A stretch of 64,000 nucleotides of DNA from Tunturibacter gelidoferens (GTDB taxonomy: Bacteria; Acidobacteriota; Terriglobia; Terriglobales; Acidobacteriaceae). Shown here piece by piece: positions 28,925 to 37,239 of this stretch. A program made the translations under genes and the position numbers. The stretch lies in NCBI RefSeq assembly GCF_040358255.1, contig NZ_CP132938.1, positions 3,100,001-3,164,000 of the forward strand. The letters run 5' to 3'. A model generated the notes under the pieces. It was not told the origin of the DNA and searched no databases. It was given only the letters and a program-made list of their open reading frames with translations. Position 1 is the first letter of the stretch. Every line of letters starts with the position of its first letter.

Positions 28925-29740
28925 ATGGCACATCCACAGTTGAGCATCGTAATCCCGGCATACAACGAGAGCGCTCGTATCGAGCATGCTCTGGATAAGG
29001 TGCTGTCGTGTGTCGCGGAACAGGGCTGGGATGCGGAGGTTCTGGTCGTCGACGACGGTTCGATCGACGACACCGCTGCGATCGTACAGCGTTGGATGAT
29101 GCAACATCCGCGACTTCACCTCGTCAAGAACCCGGGTAATCGCGGCAAAGGCTACTCCGTGCGCAACGGCCTTTTGCAAGCCGCAGGCGACATCGTCATG
29201 TTTACGGATGCTGACCTCTCGGCTCCCATGGAAGAGGCGGAACGCCTTATCGCCGCACTGAACGATGGGGCGGATGTGGCAATCGGCTCCCGATGGATGG
29301 ACCGCACCCGTCAGACAATCCACCAGCCGCTCTACCGGCAGTTCTTCGGTCGCTGTTTCAACTGGGTCACCCGAACCGTTATGGGCTTGCCTTTCAAAGA
29401 CACTCAGTGCGGTTTCAAGGCGTTCAAACGCTCCGCTGCCCAGGTCATCTTTCGCCTGCAAACCATCGAACGTTGGGGCTTCGACCCCGAGATCCTGTTC
29501 ATCGCTCGCAAGCTGAAGTATGTCGTCCGCGAGGTCCCGGTCACCTGGGGCCATGACGAACGCAGCCGTATGAGCTACCTGAGAGACGGCATTAAAATGC
29601 TCGAAGACATGGCACGCATTCGCGGTAATTTCATGGCCGGCCGGTATGACAAGGCCATCGCGGCTATAAAGGATACGAGTGCAATGGTGACCCCACAGGT
29701 AGAGCAGGTCGTCAAGGCGGCCAGCGCTGAAGTCCGCTAA
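28925..29740 (+). CDS. Family 2 glycosyltransferase, dolichyl-phosphate mannosyltransferase-like
   Basis: 271 residues, one GT-A domain. LSIVIPAYNESARIEHALDK, VLVVDDGSIDDTAAIV and the metal-binding FTDADLSAPMEEAERLI are characteristic; DTQCGFKAFKRSAAQVIF and WGFDPEILFIARKLKY match the DPM1-like branch. No C-terminal membrane segments, so it is a soluble or peripheral enzyme that probably loads a sugar on a polyprenyl phosphate. Acceptor and sugar are not known. Confidence 0.9.
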   Translation: MAHPQLSIVIPAYNESARIEHALDKVLSCVAEQGWDAEVLVVDDGSIDDTAAIVQRWMMQHPRLHLVKNPGNRGKGYSVRNGLLQAAGDIVMFTDADLSAPMEEAERLIAALNDGADVAIGSRWMDRTRQTIHQPLYRQFFGRCFNWVTRTVMGLPFKDTQCGFKAFKRSAAQVIFRLQTIERWGFDPEILFIARKLKYVVREVPVTWGHDERSRMSYLRDGIKMLEDMARIRGNFMAGRYDKAIAAIKDTSAMVTPQVEQVVKAASAEVR

Positions 29741-29951
29741 CCGCTTGTGAGTCCTTCTTTCATACGTTAGATTGCCATGCGATTCTGAACCGACCGAGGG
29801 CCAACCTCGGCCTAGACTATCCATTTGGCTGGTCTTTTATTCTGAGCGCTCATCAATACTGTTCATTCGGTACTTGTTTCACACCCCGACCCGTTTCCTT
29901 TGTCCATTTCTCCCTCGATTTTCCTATTCCGTGAGTAGGCCGGCGCAGATA
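29741..29951. other. Intergenic region between convergent genes
   Basis: 211 bases. CCGAGG (29794-29799) and CCTCGG (29805-29810) form a short hairpin that may end the glycosyltransferase transcript, though no T run follows. Nothing else was recognised. Confidence 0.35.
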
Positions 29952-30416
29952 TCAAACATCCTGGCGCCGCTGATCCGTCAGTTTCTTTCGCTTATGAAAG
30001 ATCCGATGTCGGCTAATACTCCACAAAAGACTTGAGATGGTAATCCAGACAACACTGGCAGCTACGAGGGTGTGAAGCGCAACATGGCCGGGGAGGGCCA
30101 TCCGCAGAGTCAGAGCGAACATTGCGAGGCCGATGCATCCGAGCGATGCGCCGGAGGCGTCGATACTTGCGGCAAGCCTACCTCGAATCGTTCCATTGAA
30201 ACCATGTTCGGCCTTGCGTTTCTTTTCGTGGTTCTCGATCAGGCTAGCGCTGGCAGGAAAGATGGCTGGAAAGGCGAGAAAAAGCCCACCTATTCCCGGC
30301 CCATAACGCTTCGCAATGAGTCCAGCCGAGACCGTACACACGCCGCCGAACAGAAATCTTATGATGTATTCGTGGGGCTGAGTCTCTCGCAAAGAGGAAA
30401 AATCCATTCTGATCAT
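29952..30416 (-). CDS. DUF3147-like membrane protein (second of pair)
   Basis: 154 residues from the ATG at 30416, one base after the stop of the upstream gene, with GGAAGG about ten bases before. Membrane segments around IIRFLFGGVCTVSAGLIAKR, YGPGIGGLFLAFPAIFPASA, GCIGLAMFALTLRMALP and LVAASVVWITISSLLWSI. The FLFGG...FGPxxGGLFLAFPAIFPASA... ENHEKKRK text fits DUF3147. Function unknown. It is translationally coupled to its neighbour. Confidence 0.7.
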   Translation of the reverse strand: MIRMDFSSLRETQPHEYIIRFLFGGVCTVSAGLIAKRYGPGIGGLFLAFPAIFPASASLIENHEKKRKAEHGFNGTIRGRLAASIDASGASLGCIGLAMFALTLRMALPGHVALHTLVAASVVWITISSLLWSISRHRIFHKRKKLTDQRRQDV

Positions 30417-30417
30417 C

Positions 30418-30765
30418 TTAGGAAAACCTTCCCCACCATCGCCATAGTCCAATCGATACTGCAAACCACACTGACATCAGAATGATTGTGGTCGGGAGTG
30501 CGGCTGTCTTGTATCGCGCCAATACTCTCGAAACAGAGATCGCATAGATGAAGAATGCGATCGCTCCAAAGATCATTGAGTGAGCTTCAGCTGCTGCGTA
30601 TTGCGAACCCTGTTTGGAGGTAGTGAGACCAACTGTGGCGAGAGCGATTGACGGGGCAGCCCCAAACAGTCCGGCGAAGCTTTTTGGGCGCAGCACGTCG
30701 CCAATGGCCGCGAACAAGCTGACAACAGCACCGCCGATGAGAAATCTCATAACAAATTCACTCAT
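30418..30765 (-). CDS. DUF3147-like membrane protein (first of pair)
   Basis: 115 residues with four hydrophobic stretches: VMRFLIGGAVVSLFAAIGDV, FAGLFGAAPSIALATVGLTT, MIFGAIAFFIYAISVSRVLA and LPTTIILMSVWFAVSIGLW. It shares the RFL(I/F)GG and GLF-AAPxI plan with the next gene, so the two look like half-size relatives that may form one membrane unit. Follows ppa on the same strand by 18 bases. Confidence 0.7.
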   Translation of the reverse strand: MSEFVMRFLIGGAVVSLFAAIGDVLRPKSFAGLFGAAPSIALATVGLTTSKQGSQYAAAEAHSMIFGAIAFFIYAISVSRVLARYKTAALPTTIILMSVWFAVSIGLWRWWGRFS

Positions 30766-30782
30766 TCATCGCCCCTACAATT

Positions 30783-31316
30783 TCAAACTGCTTTGCGAGC
30801 TTTTTCGATCAGACTGCGGGCTTTTTTGGCATCCTTACAACCCAGGAGCTTGTATTTCTTGCCCTCAAGTTTGTGATAGTTGACAAAGAAATCTTCTAAC
30901 TCATCCAGAAACTGCTTGGGCAGGTCCGACAGCTTTCGAATGTTCGCGTAGCTATGGTTGGCCTCAGCCACCGCAAGCAATCTGTCATTCCGCACCTTCT
31001 TCTTGCCATCTAACTGCTCGCCTTCGATCACGCCAATCAAAATCGCGTGCACAGCACAGCCGGTAAAAGCGGGTTCGTCCATCAACAGGAGGACGTCGAT
31101 CGGATCTCCGTCGTCCGCAATCGTTCGAGGCAAAAAGCCGAAATCATAGGGAAATACCATTCCCGCAGGCAACACCTTTTTCAGGGCAAAGATCCCCTGC
31201 TCGGGATCAAATGCAAACTTATTCCGGCTACCTTTAGGCGTTTCGACGATCACCTGAAGCATCCCGTCCTGTTTGCTTACGGGTTTCAACTTTGTTGGAT
31301 CGACAAGCGATCTCAT
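30783..31316 (-). CDS. ppa: Inorganic pyrophosphatase (family I)
   Basis: 177 residues from the ATG at 31316, which has AGGGAG four bases before it; an upstream GTG is less likely. Hydrolyses pyrophosphate released by biosynthesis. The family signature DDGDPIDVLLLMDEP with three metal-binding aspartates is intact, as are ETPKGSRNKFAFDPEQG, YDFGFLPRTI and DFFVNYHKLEGKKYKLLG. Soluble, Mg-dependent. Confidence 0.95.
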   Translation of the reverse strand: MRSLVDPTKLKPVSKQDGMLQVIVETPKGSRNKFAFDPEQGIFALKKVLPAGMVFPYDFGFLPRTIADDGDPIDVLLLMDEPAFTGCAVHAILIGVIEGEQLDGKKKVRNDRLLAVAEANHSYANIRKLSDLPKQFLDELEDFFVNYHKLEGKKYKLLGCKDAKKARSLIEKARKAV

Positions 31317-31815
31317 TTTCTCCCTCACTCTTCTCTAAACCGAACGACCACATCGCAACCAAAGAGAGATTATGGAGCCCGTCCTCTTCGTCTAATGGTG
31401 CGACATTGATGTGAGAGGAAACGACTGGTTAAAGTTGCATATTCTGAAATTTGAGTACGAAGGGCATTCAGATTTGATTGAAATCTGCCCGTTCAGATTC
31501 TCAAGAGGGTAAAGTGCGTTCTTTCGCCCGCCCGGCAAGCTGCCGGACCGCATGCCCCGTGCCAAAAACCGGGTCGAGCTACATACTGAAGCTCCAACAG
31601 CATCGACTTCAGCGACAACGGCGTCCTGGAAGATCGCTTCACTCGTGTGGTCTCGCTAGATGCCTTCGTCTTCCATCCTGTTTCGGATCCGCTATTTTGA
31701 ATTCAGAATGCCTCAATAGGTGCTGAGGGTTTATCCCCGGTGTGCGGAATAGGAATATGGGTTTGCTTTAGGACGTTGGGGACTTGAGAATCTGAACCGA
31801 GCCGATAAATCATGC
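31317..31815. other. Non-coding stretch with possible tRNA 5'-half remnant
   Basis: About 500 bases without a supported gene. GTCCTCTTCGTCTAATGGTG CGACA at 31381-31405 (plus) resembles the 5' end and D-arm of a glutamate-type tRNA, with GTC/GAC able to form the D-stem, but no anticodon arm follows. Coding-like patches further on are not convincing. Confidence 0.4.
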
Positions 31816-32058
31816 ATGAAGAAGCCCCTACAGCCCCAGTTACTTGCCTTGAACGGAACCTCGATCCAACTGATCGCCAATCAACTAGGCCATTCTGGAA
31901 CTCGCATAGCTGAGAAACACTATGCACACTTCTCACCGTCTTACGTTGCTACGACCATCCGGGCGAACAAGCCCAGCTTTGGGTTTGAGACAACGAGTGA
32001 AGCGCCGCGTCGCATAAGAAGACAAAAAGCATCTGATAAACACGAAGGTTCCCGGTGA
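31816..32058 (+). pseudogene. C-terminal remnant of a tyrosine recombinase (integrase)
   Basis: 80 codons. The text SIQLIANQLGHSGTRIAEKH YAHFSPSYVATTIRA (given in two parts) carries the last conserved box of phage-type integrases: LGH (catalytic His region) and HYAHFSP with the catalytic Tyr. The N-terminal arm-binding and most of the catalytic domain are absent upstream. It marks an old mobile element in this decayed region. Confidence 0.7.
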
Positions 32059-32253
32059 ATGCTCGCCGCCATCAACGTGAGGTATTCGGCTGTGTGGCAG
32101 AATTTCGTGGCGTTCTAAGAGTGTTTCCGATCAGAATGGACTAACGGCCTTCGTACCACATACCGGCGGGTGCGGCGCTGAGAAGCATGGTATGGACTGA
32201 AGGATCTTGAGAGGAATAGGCAGAAAAGCTCGACATGTCGTTCTCCGATTTCA

Positions 32254-33102
32254 TTGGTGATGGTGCGAATGATGGCGCAGCTTGTCGGCATCCGCTCGCT
32301 CCCCGTCGGCGGCGACGTCCCCGCCGTCATCGAACGCATCAAGACCGTCAGGGTCCATCCACTCAAGCCCACTCCCGGCTGGCCTGAGTTCCAATGGCTC
32401 GACCTCACCCCCACCCTACCACGCCCCTCGCCTGGGACAACAACATCCAGTTCTGGCAACAGCTCTACAACGTCATTAGCTCCGAACCATCCAACCCGCG
32501 CGTCCATTACTTCTACGGCGAGCTAGCCGCCCTTGGCATCGAGCAAGGCAAGCCCTTCACCCCCGACGCCCGCATGACCGCCATCCTCGAAAAGGCCGCC
32601 AAAATCGGCAACGCCCAGATGCGCGTCGAGTCCTTCGGCGACAACCGCCCCAACCGCATCGTCTGGCCCGATCGCAAGTGGGAGTGGGCCGCCCTCCGCT
32701 TCGAAGACGGCGACTTCAACACTCCCAACTACGGCGACTTCTACGCCCGCGATAAATGGTTCTATCAGGCCATCGGAGCATCGCCTGCCATGTTCAAGCG
32801 CGACCCATTGCAAGAGCTATAAGCTCACCGTTCCGCAGCCGGTAACGGGTAAGCTCTTCTGGTCCGTCACGGTCTATGACACCGACACTCGCAGCCAGGT
32901 CCAGACCGATCAGGCAAGGACGTCTCCAAAACTCAGCCGACCGAACTCTACTTCGGTCCCAACGCTCCCCCAGGGACATGAGAACCAGTGGATCAAAACA
33001 ATCCCCGGCAAGGGCTGGTTTGTCTACTTCCGCGTCTACGGTCCTGAAAAAGCCGCCTTTGACGGAAGCTGGAAACCAGGCGACGTCGAAGAGGTGAAGT
33101 AA
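32254..33102 (+). pseudogene. DUF1254/DUF1214 protein, multiply frameshifted and deleted
   Basis: Pieces in different frames read as one protein. First, GGDVPAVIERIKTVRVHPLK (frame of 32254). Then, after a shift near 32400-32430, FWQQLYNVISSEPSNPRVHY, FYGELAALGIEQGKPFTPDA and MTAILEKAAKIGNAQMRVES to 32820. Then KSYKLTVPQPVTGKLFWSVT VYDTDTRSQVQTDQ, after an apparent deletion of about 20 codons. Then TELYFGPNAPPG and finally HENQWIKTIPGKGWFVYFRV and FDGSWKPGDVEEVK to the stop at 33102. At least four lesions are visible, so it is a true pseudogene. The family is of unknown function. Confidence 0.8.
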
Positions 33103-33345
33103 CCAATGCCCACAGTACTGACCCAGGACAGGATTGGTAACGAAAAACGCGCTTGTGTTGCTAATCCGTCTAGAATTCCTCGAAAGTCCGGTTTTCGGCA
33201 ACTTCACATCTGTAATTGCCGCAAACCCCGTTTTGCAGGCACGACGCTTTTGTAGTCCGTCGCTGATCACTTCTCATAAGCCGCCCTCTCGGTACCGATT
33301 GTTTGAACCAGAAGCCCGGCTCCATCGAAGCGTCATTCGCTAAGG
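33103..33345. other. Non-coding stretch
   Basis: About 240 bases between the DUF1254 pseudogene and the hairpin at 33341. No gene, RNA or repeat was recognised here. Confidence 0.4.
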
Positions 33346-33380
33346 TGGCGTCGCCGTCTCGAAGCCGACGCCACTAGCGC
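33341..33380 (-). terminator. Long hairpin after a gene fragment
   Basis: GTGGCGTCG (33346-33354) pairs with CGACGCCAC (33366-33374); on the minus strand CGCTA before and TAGCG after extend the stem with a two-base bulge. No T run. It follows the stop of the short fragment at 33381. Confidence 0.5.
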
Positions 33381-33485
33381 TTACTTGCTCTGGATGAGGA
33401 GGCCAAGCGGCTTAAGCGTACCGACCGCAATGAACTCAAATTTGAGGAAGCCGTAGCCAGCAGCTCCAGCCCCTTGGATAATTTG
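33381..33485 (-). pseudogene. C-terminal fragment of an unidentified protein
   Basis: About 30 codons read GAGAAGYGFLKFEFIAVGTL KPLGLLIQSK (in two parts) and then a stop at 33381, followed by a hairpin. The alternating hydrophobic pattern looks like the last strands of a beta-rich secreted protein. No start or upstream domain is visible, so it is a remnant. Family not recognised. Confidence 0.4.
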
Positions 33486-33578
33486 AGTTTACGAAACGGG
33501 CCACTTCAGCGTGTAGATGATATGAATGAAAGGGAGGCGATAAGAAATCTCTTCACCTCCCTAAAACGGGCAATCGAA

Positions 33579-36500
33579 TTAGAAATCGATTCTGAGCGCC
33601 GCCTGTCCCGTCCGATTTCCCGCGTTCTCAGCCGTTTGCGGTCCGGTCAGCTGCCCGAATAGCGAGTTGTCGATCGCCGTCACGGGTGGCGCAAAGTTGG
33701 TGTGGTTCAGAACGTTCGTGAAGGTTGTCTCGAACCGCGCATGCACCTTCTCGGTGATAGCGAACCGCTTTGCCACACCAAGGCTCACCGTAGCCGTGCC
33801 AGGACCCTGAATGGTCCCAACTCCTGCATTCCCGAAACGACCTGCTCCTGCCGGGGTCGCCAGGAAGGACAGGTTGTTGTAGGTCACAGCTCCGGCCATA
33901 CCCTTCGGCACCACATCCGGACGCAGCACAGCGCTGCGATTGACGACGTTCGTGTTCGACTGATCGGCAGAGCCGCTGATACTGGGCGTAAGCCAGGGCC
34001 CCGTCTCAAGCAGCGTAACGGTTGTCAGATCCCAGCCACCGAGAAATAGATCCTTGGCTGTGCTGGTACTCATGTACTGTCGGCCCTTGCCAAAAGGCAG
34101 CTGATACATCCCCGTGAACAGCATGCGGTTGCGACGAGTGCCGGAAACATTGCCGAGGTTCTGTTTGATATGAAACCGATCGGCAATGGGAAGTCCGTAA
34201 TTGACCTCACCGGCGAACGCGCTCGGTGCATCACCCTGATTGTCAGCCTCATTTTTTGCGTAGGTGTAGTTTGCATCCACGTAGAGCCCACGCTCCAAAC
34301 GATGCGTCGCCTGCAGCTCGAACGCGTGATAGTTTGCCTCACCTGCATTGAACGTGCTGAGCAGCGTCGTCCAATTCTGATACGGCGCGCGGGAATCCAC
34401 GAAAGCCCCAGCCGTTGCTCCCGTATTGTACGGAATCGTGCCGGCGGGAATCTGGTTAAGATCCTCGGTGATGCTCAACCGGTAGGTGTGCATGCCAGCG
34501 TAGCTCGCGCGAAGCGATGTTGCGTTAGATAGCTGCCGTTCCACGGTCACGTTCCATTGGTTTGACTGGGGGTCGCGGAAGTTGGGATCAACTCCCTGAT
34601 CCAGTCCGCCGCCACCGAAGGTTGGACCACCGGAGGTGCTGGGAGCAGTATTCGGAAACACGATCTGTGGCGTGTTCGGTCCGGCGCTGTTGGAGTTGGA
34701 ATACGTGTGCAGATTTGAGGTTGGGTTGCCGCTGTTGTTGAACGAAAGTGGCCCCAGGTTGGTCATCGTATAGATGCCAAATCCAGCACGCACCACCGTC
34801 TTGGTGTCGTTGAACGGACGATAGGCAATCGCGATGCGCGGCTGGAAGTCGCCTTTATAGGTCTGGCGCAGACTCTGCGGCAATCCATCCTGGCTGGCCG
34901 TGATATATCCAGTGCACGGCAACCCGTGAACGGTCGATCCGGCCGCGGTGCCGGACGGGCACGCATTGAAAGACTGCTGGAAAGCAACATTGGAAGAGGT
35001 GATGTTCTGGCTGCTAAGGTATCCCGCCAAAGCATCAGGAACGACAATCGAGTTATTTCGTTGATCGAAGTTTGCCAGATTGCCGCCGTCCTCCTGAAAG
35101 CCGGGAAGAATCTGCCAGCGAAGACCGTAGCTGAGCGTCAACCGGCTGTTCACCTGGAATTCGTCCTGAGCGAAGAAACTATATTGCGTGGCGGTCCCTC
35201 CGACATCCGGGCTCGAGACAGCGAAGTAAAGTGTGGTTGGCGCGCCTTCGAGGAAGTCACCAAAGGCATTGCCCGTAAATTGATCGCCTTGGGCGTTTCC
35301 ATACGATGGTTGAAAGATAAAGGCCCCGAAATCATCTGAGGCGAACTGTGGGGCAAAGCTCTCCAGATCGAAATATCGAACCCGACGGATATCGATCCCA
35401 CCCTTCACCGTGTGCTTGCCGAAGCTGTAAGTCAGGTTATCGCTGAACTGCGTCGTCTTCGACTGCGTGACCCCTGCCTTGTCTCTTCCAATCACTGGAA
35501 ACGGAGTGCCCGCGCTGAAATTGAAGGTAGGGAATGCGTGGGTTAGCGGATGCTGACTGATATTCACACCAGTCAGATCCAACTGACTCAGCGCAGTGGA
35601 ACCTTGAATCGGGAAGTTGACGTTGGTCGTAACGTTCGTGAAGCCGTAGCGGAACTCATTCAGCAGCTTTGGAGTAATCGTGTAGGTGTGCGAAATCAAC
35701 AAGCTCCGATTGTGAATGGAATCCGAATCATCCGGCAGAAAAAGATTCGCGAAGTCCGTCGTGATGTTCTTGCGGCTAAAGCGCGCATAAACCGATTGCT
35801 TGGACGAGATCGTCTGATCGACCCGGATGTCCGCGCCGTCGGTGCTTGCCGGCGTCGCCTGAAAGTTCTGATAGTTGATGGCCCGCGTCTGGTTAGTAGC
35901 GCCTGCCACATTCGGCAATGGATAGTAGGCGAGGAGTGCCTTTGCTGTCTGGCTAATCTGGGTAGATGGAATTGTAGGGCCACCTATATCGGAGAGGTTG
36001 CCGCTCCGGTCTGCGACCGTCGGAACTACATATTGCTGGAACACCGCAGTGCTGCGCCGGTTGCCCTCATAGTCCGCAAAGAAAAACGTCTTGCTGTGCC
36101 CGTCATACAGATGTGGAATCACAATGGGCCCGCTCAACGAGAAGCCAAACGTATTGAACTTCTTGGGGGCTTTGCCGCTAGCGCCATACGGATCGGCATC
36201 CAGCGCCTGATTTTGCAAATATTCGAAGACACTCCCGTGATACTGGCTTGTCCCATTCTTGGTGGTGAATGTCACATCGCCAACCTGGGAAAACTCCGCA
36301 CTGTTGTTGAATGCGGTCACTTTAACTGCAGCAATTCCTTCCTGTGAAGGATAGGCGTCCTGCAGCGCTCCATTCTGCCGCACGTTGGCAGTTGAAATAC
36401 CATCGACAGAGAAATTCACCATTGAGGAGCTCGCTCCGCCGAGAGCGATATTGCCAGCACTATCTGTCTGAACGTTGGGAGACAGGCCAAGCGCCCCGAG

Positions 36501-37109
36501 CGGACTCGTAGTAGTCGCGCGGTTATTCAGGGGCAGCTGCGTCATTTCGATATTCGTCTTCGAATCGCTGATCGTTCCATTTTCCGTATTGATCTGGTCC
36601 GCCGCACCGGATACCTCCACAGTTGTCGACTGTGCCGCCACGTTGAGTGTGGCGCCAAGTCTCAAGTCCTGTCGCGCTTCTACTGAAATTCCCGACACAA
36701 CAGTATCGGCAAAGCCATCGCGATGAGCACGTAGCGTGTACTTGCCGGCCTTTACGTTCTCAAAGACGAAGCCGCCTGAAGTATCCGTATTGACCGCGCG
36801 TTCTGTATTTTCATCTGAGTTGTGCAGCACAATCTGCGCATCTGGAATGGCCGCTCCGCTCGCGTCCACTACATTGCCTCTGACGCTTCCAAACGTCGAC
36901 TGCGCATGGGCTAACGGCCCCGCAACCAACAACAGGCCGCACATAATCAGGGAGATGACGCTGCATGAAACGCGTCTCAGAACGCTCCGCCCCTCCCGCC
37001 TGTGAGTGTGCTGAACCTCGTTCTGCTGTTGAAGCGATACCGCCATATCCTCTACAAGGGACGTGCGTGCTGCTGTGTCTAGTGAAAGAAGGCCTCTAAG
37101 TAAGTTCAT
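33579..37109 (-). CDS. TonB-dependent receptor with carboxypeptidase-like N-domain (Oar-like)
   Basis: 1176 residues. A long cytosolic lead (~50 residues) and signal anchor (SVISLIMCGLLLVAGPLAHA Q) precede a carboxypeptidase-regulatory-like domain (~70-155, GSVRGNVVDASGAAIPDAQI, GGFVFENVKAGKYTLRAHRD), a plug region (FNNSAEFSQVGDVTFTTKNG) and a large barrel that ends with Phe (QAALRIDF). It takes up a large ligand, perhaps a saccharide or siderophore, using TonB energy. AGGTGA lies six bases before the ATG at 37109. It is divergent from a two-component system that may control it. Confidence 0.92.
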   Translation of the reverse strand: MNLLRGLLSLDTAARTSLVEDMAVSLQQQNEVQHTHRREGRSVLRRVSCSVISLIMCGLLLVAGPLAHAQSTFGSVRGNVVDASGAAIPDAQIVLHNSDENTERAVNTDTSGGFVFENVKAGKYTLRAHRDGFADTVVSGISVEARQDLRLGATLNVAAQSTTVEVSGAADQINTENGTISDSKTNIEMTQLPLNNRATTTSPLGALGLSPNVQTDSAGNIALGGASSSMVNFSVDGISTANVRQNGALQDAYPSQEGIAAVKVTAFNNSAEFSQVGDVTFTTKNGTSQYHGSVFEYLQNQALDADPYGASGKAPKKFNTFGFSLSGPIVIPHLYDGHSKTFFFADYEGNRRSTAVFQQYVVPTVADRSGNLSDIGGPTIPSTQISQTAKALLAYYPLPNVAGATNQTRAINYQNFQATPASTDGADIRVDQTISSKQSVYARFSRKNITTDFANLFLPDDSDSIHNRSLLISHTYTITPKLLNEFRYGFTNVTTNVNFPIQGSTALSQLDLTGVNISQHPLTHAFPTFNFSAGTPFPVIGRDKAGVTQSKTTQFSDNLTYSFGKHTVKGGIDIRRVRYFDLESFAPQFASDDFGAFIFQPSYGNAQGDQFTGNAFGDFLEGAPTTLYFAVSSPDVGGTATQYSFFAQDEFQVNSRLTLSYGLRWQILPGFQEDGGNLANFDQRNNSIVVPDALAGYLSSQNITSSNVAFQQSFNACPSGTAAGSTVHGLPCTGYITASQDGLPQSLRQTYKGDFQPRIAIAYRPFNDTKTVVRAGFGIYTMTNLGPLSFNNSGNPTSNLHTYSNSNSAGPNTPQIVFPNTAPSTSGGPTFGGGGLDQGVDPNFRDPQSNQWNVTVERQLSNATSLRASYAGMHTYRLSITEDLNQIPAGTIPYNTGATAGAFVDSRAPYQNWTTLLSTFNAGEANYHAFELQATHRLERGLYVDANYTYAKNEADNQGDAPSAFAGEVNYGLPIADRFHIKQNLGNVSGTRRNRMLFTGMYQLPFGKGRQYMSTSTAKDLFLGGWDLTTVTLLETGPWLTPSISGSADQSNTNVVNRSAVLRPDVVPKGMAGAVTYNNLSFLATPAGAGRFGNAGVGTIQGPGTATVSLGVAKRFAITEKVHARFETTFTNVLNHTNFAPPVTAIDNSLFGQLTGPQTAENAGNRTGQAALRIDF

Positions 37110-37239
37110 GTCGAATCACCTCGTATGCCGGAAAAGACCGACACTTTCAGTGAACCGTGAATACCATTAGCAATGCATAAGCTCCTTCTTAACGGTTTGT
37201 TTATGCCTCAATCGCTATAGTTCCGGCAGGGGCGACCGA

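Noticed and set aside
28835..29824. Long open frame on the minus strand (about 329 codons)
   Set aside because: It lies fully opposite the glycosyltransferase gene, whose family motifs are complete; the antisense product has no recognisable domain and appears only because of codon bias.
31478..31726. 82-codon open frame in the scarred region
   Set aside because: No start signal, no domain and an unlikely amino-acid mix; treated as non-coding.
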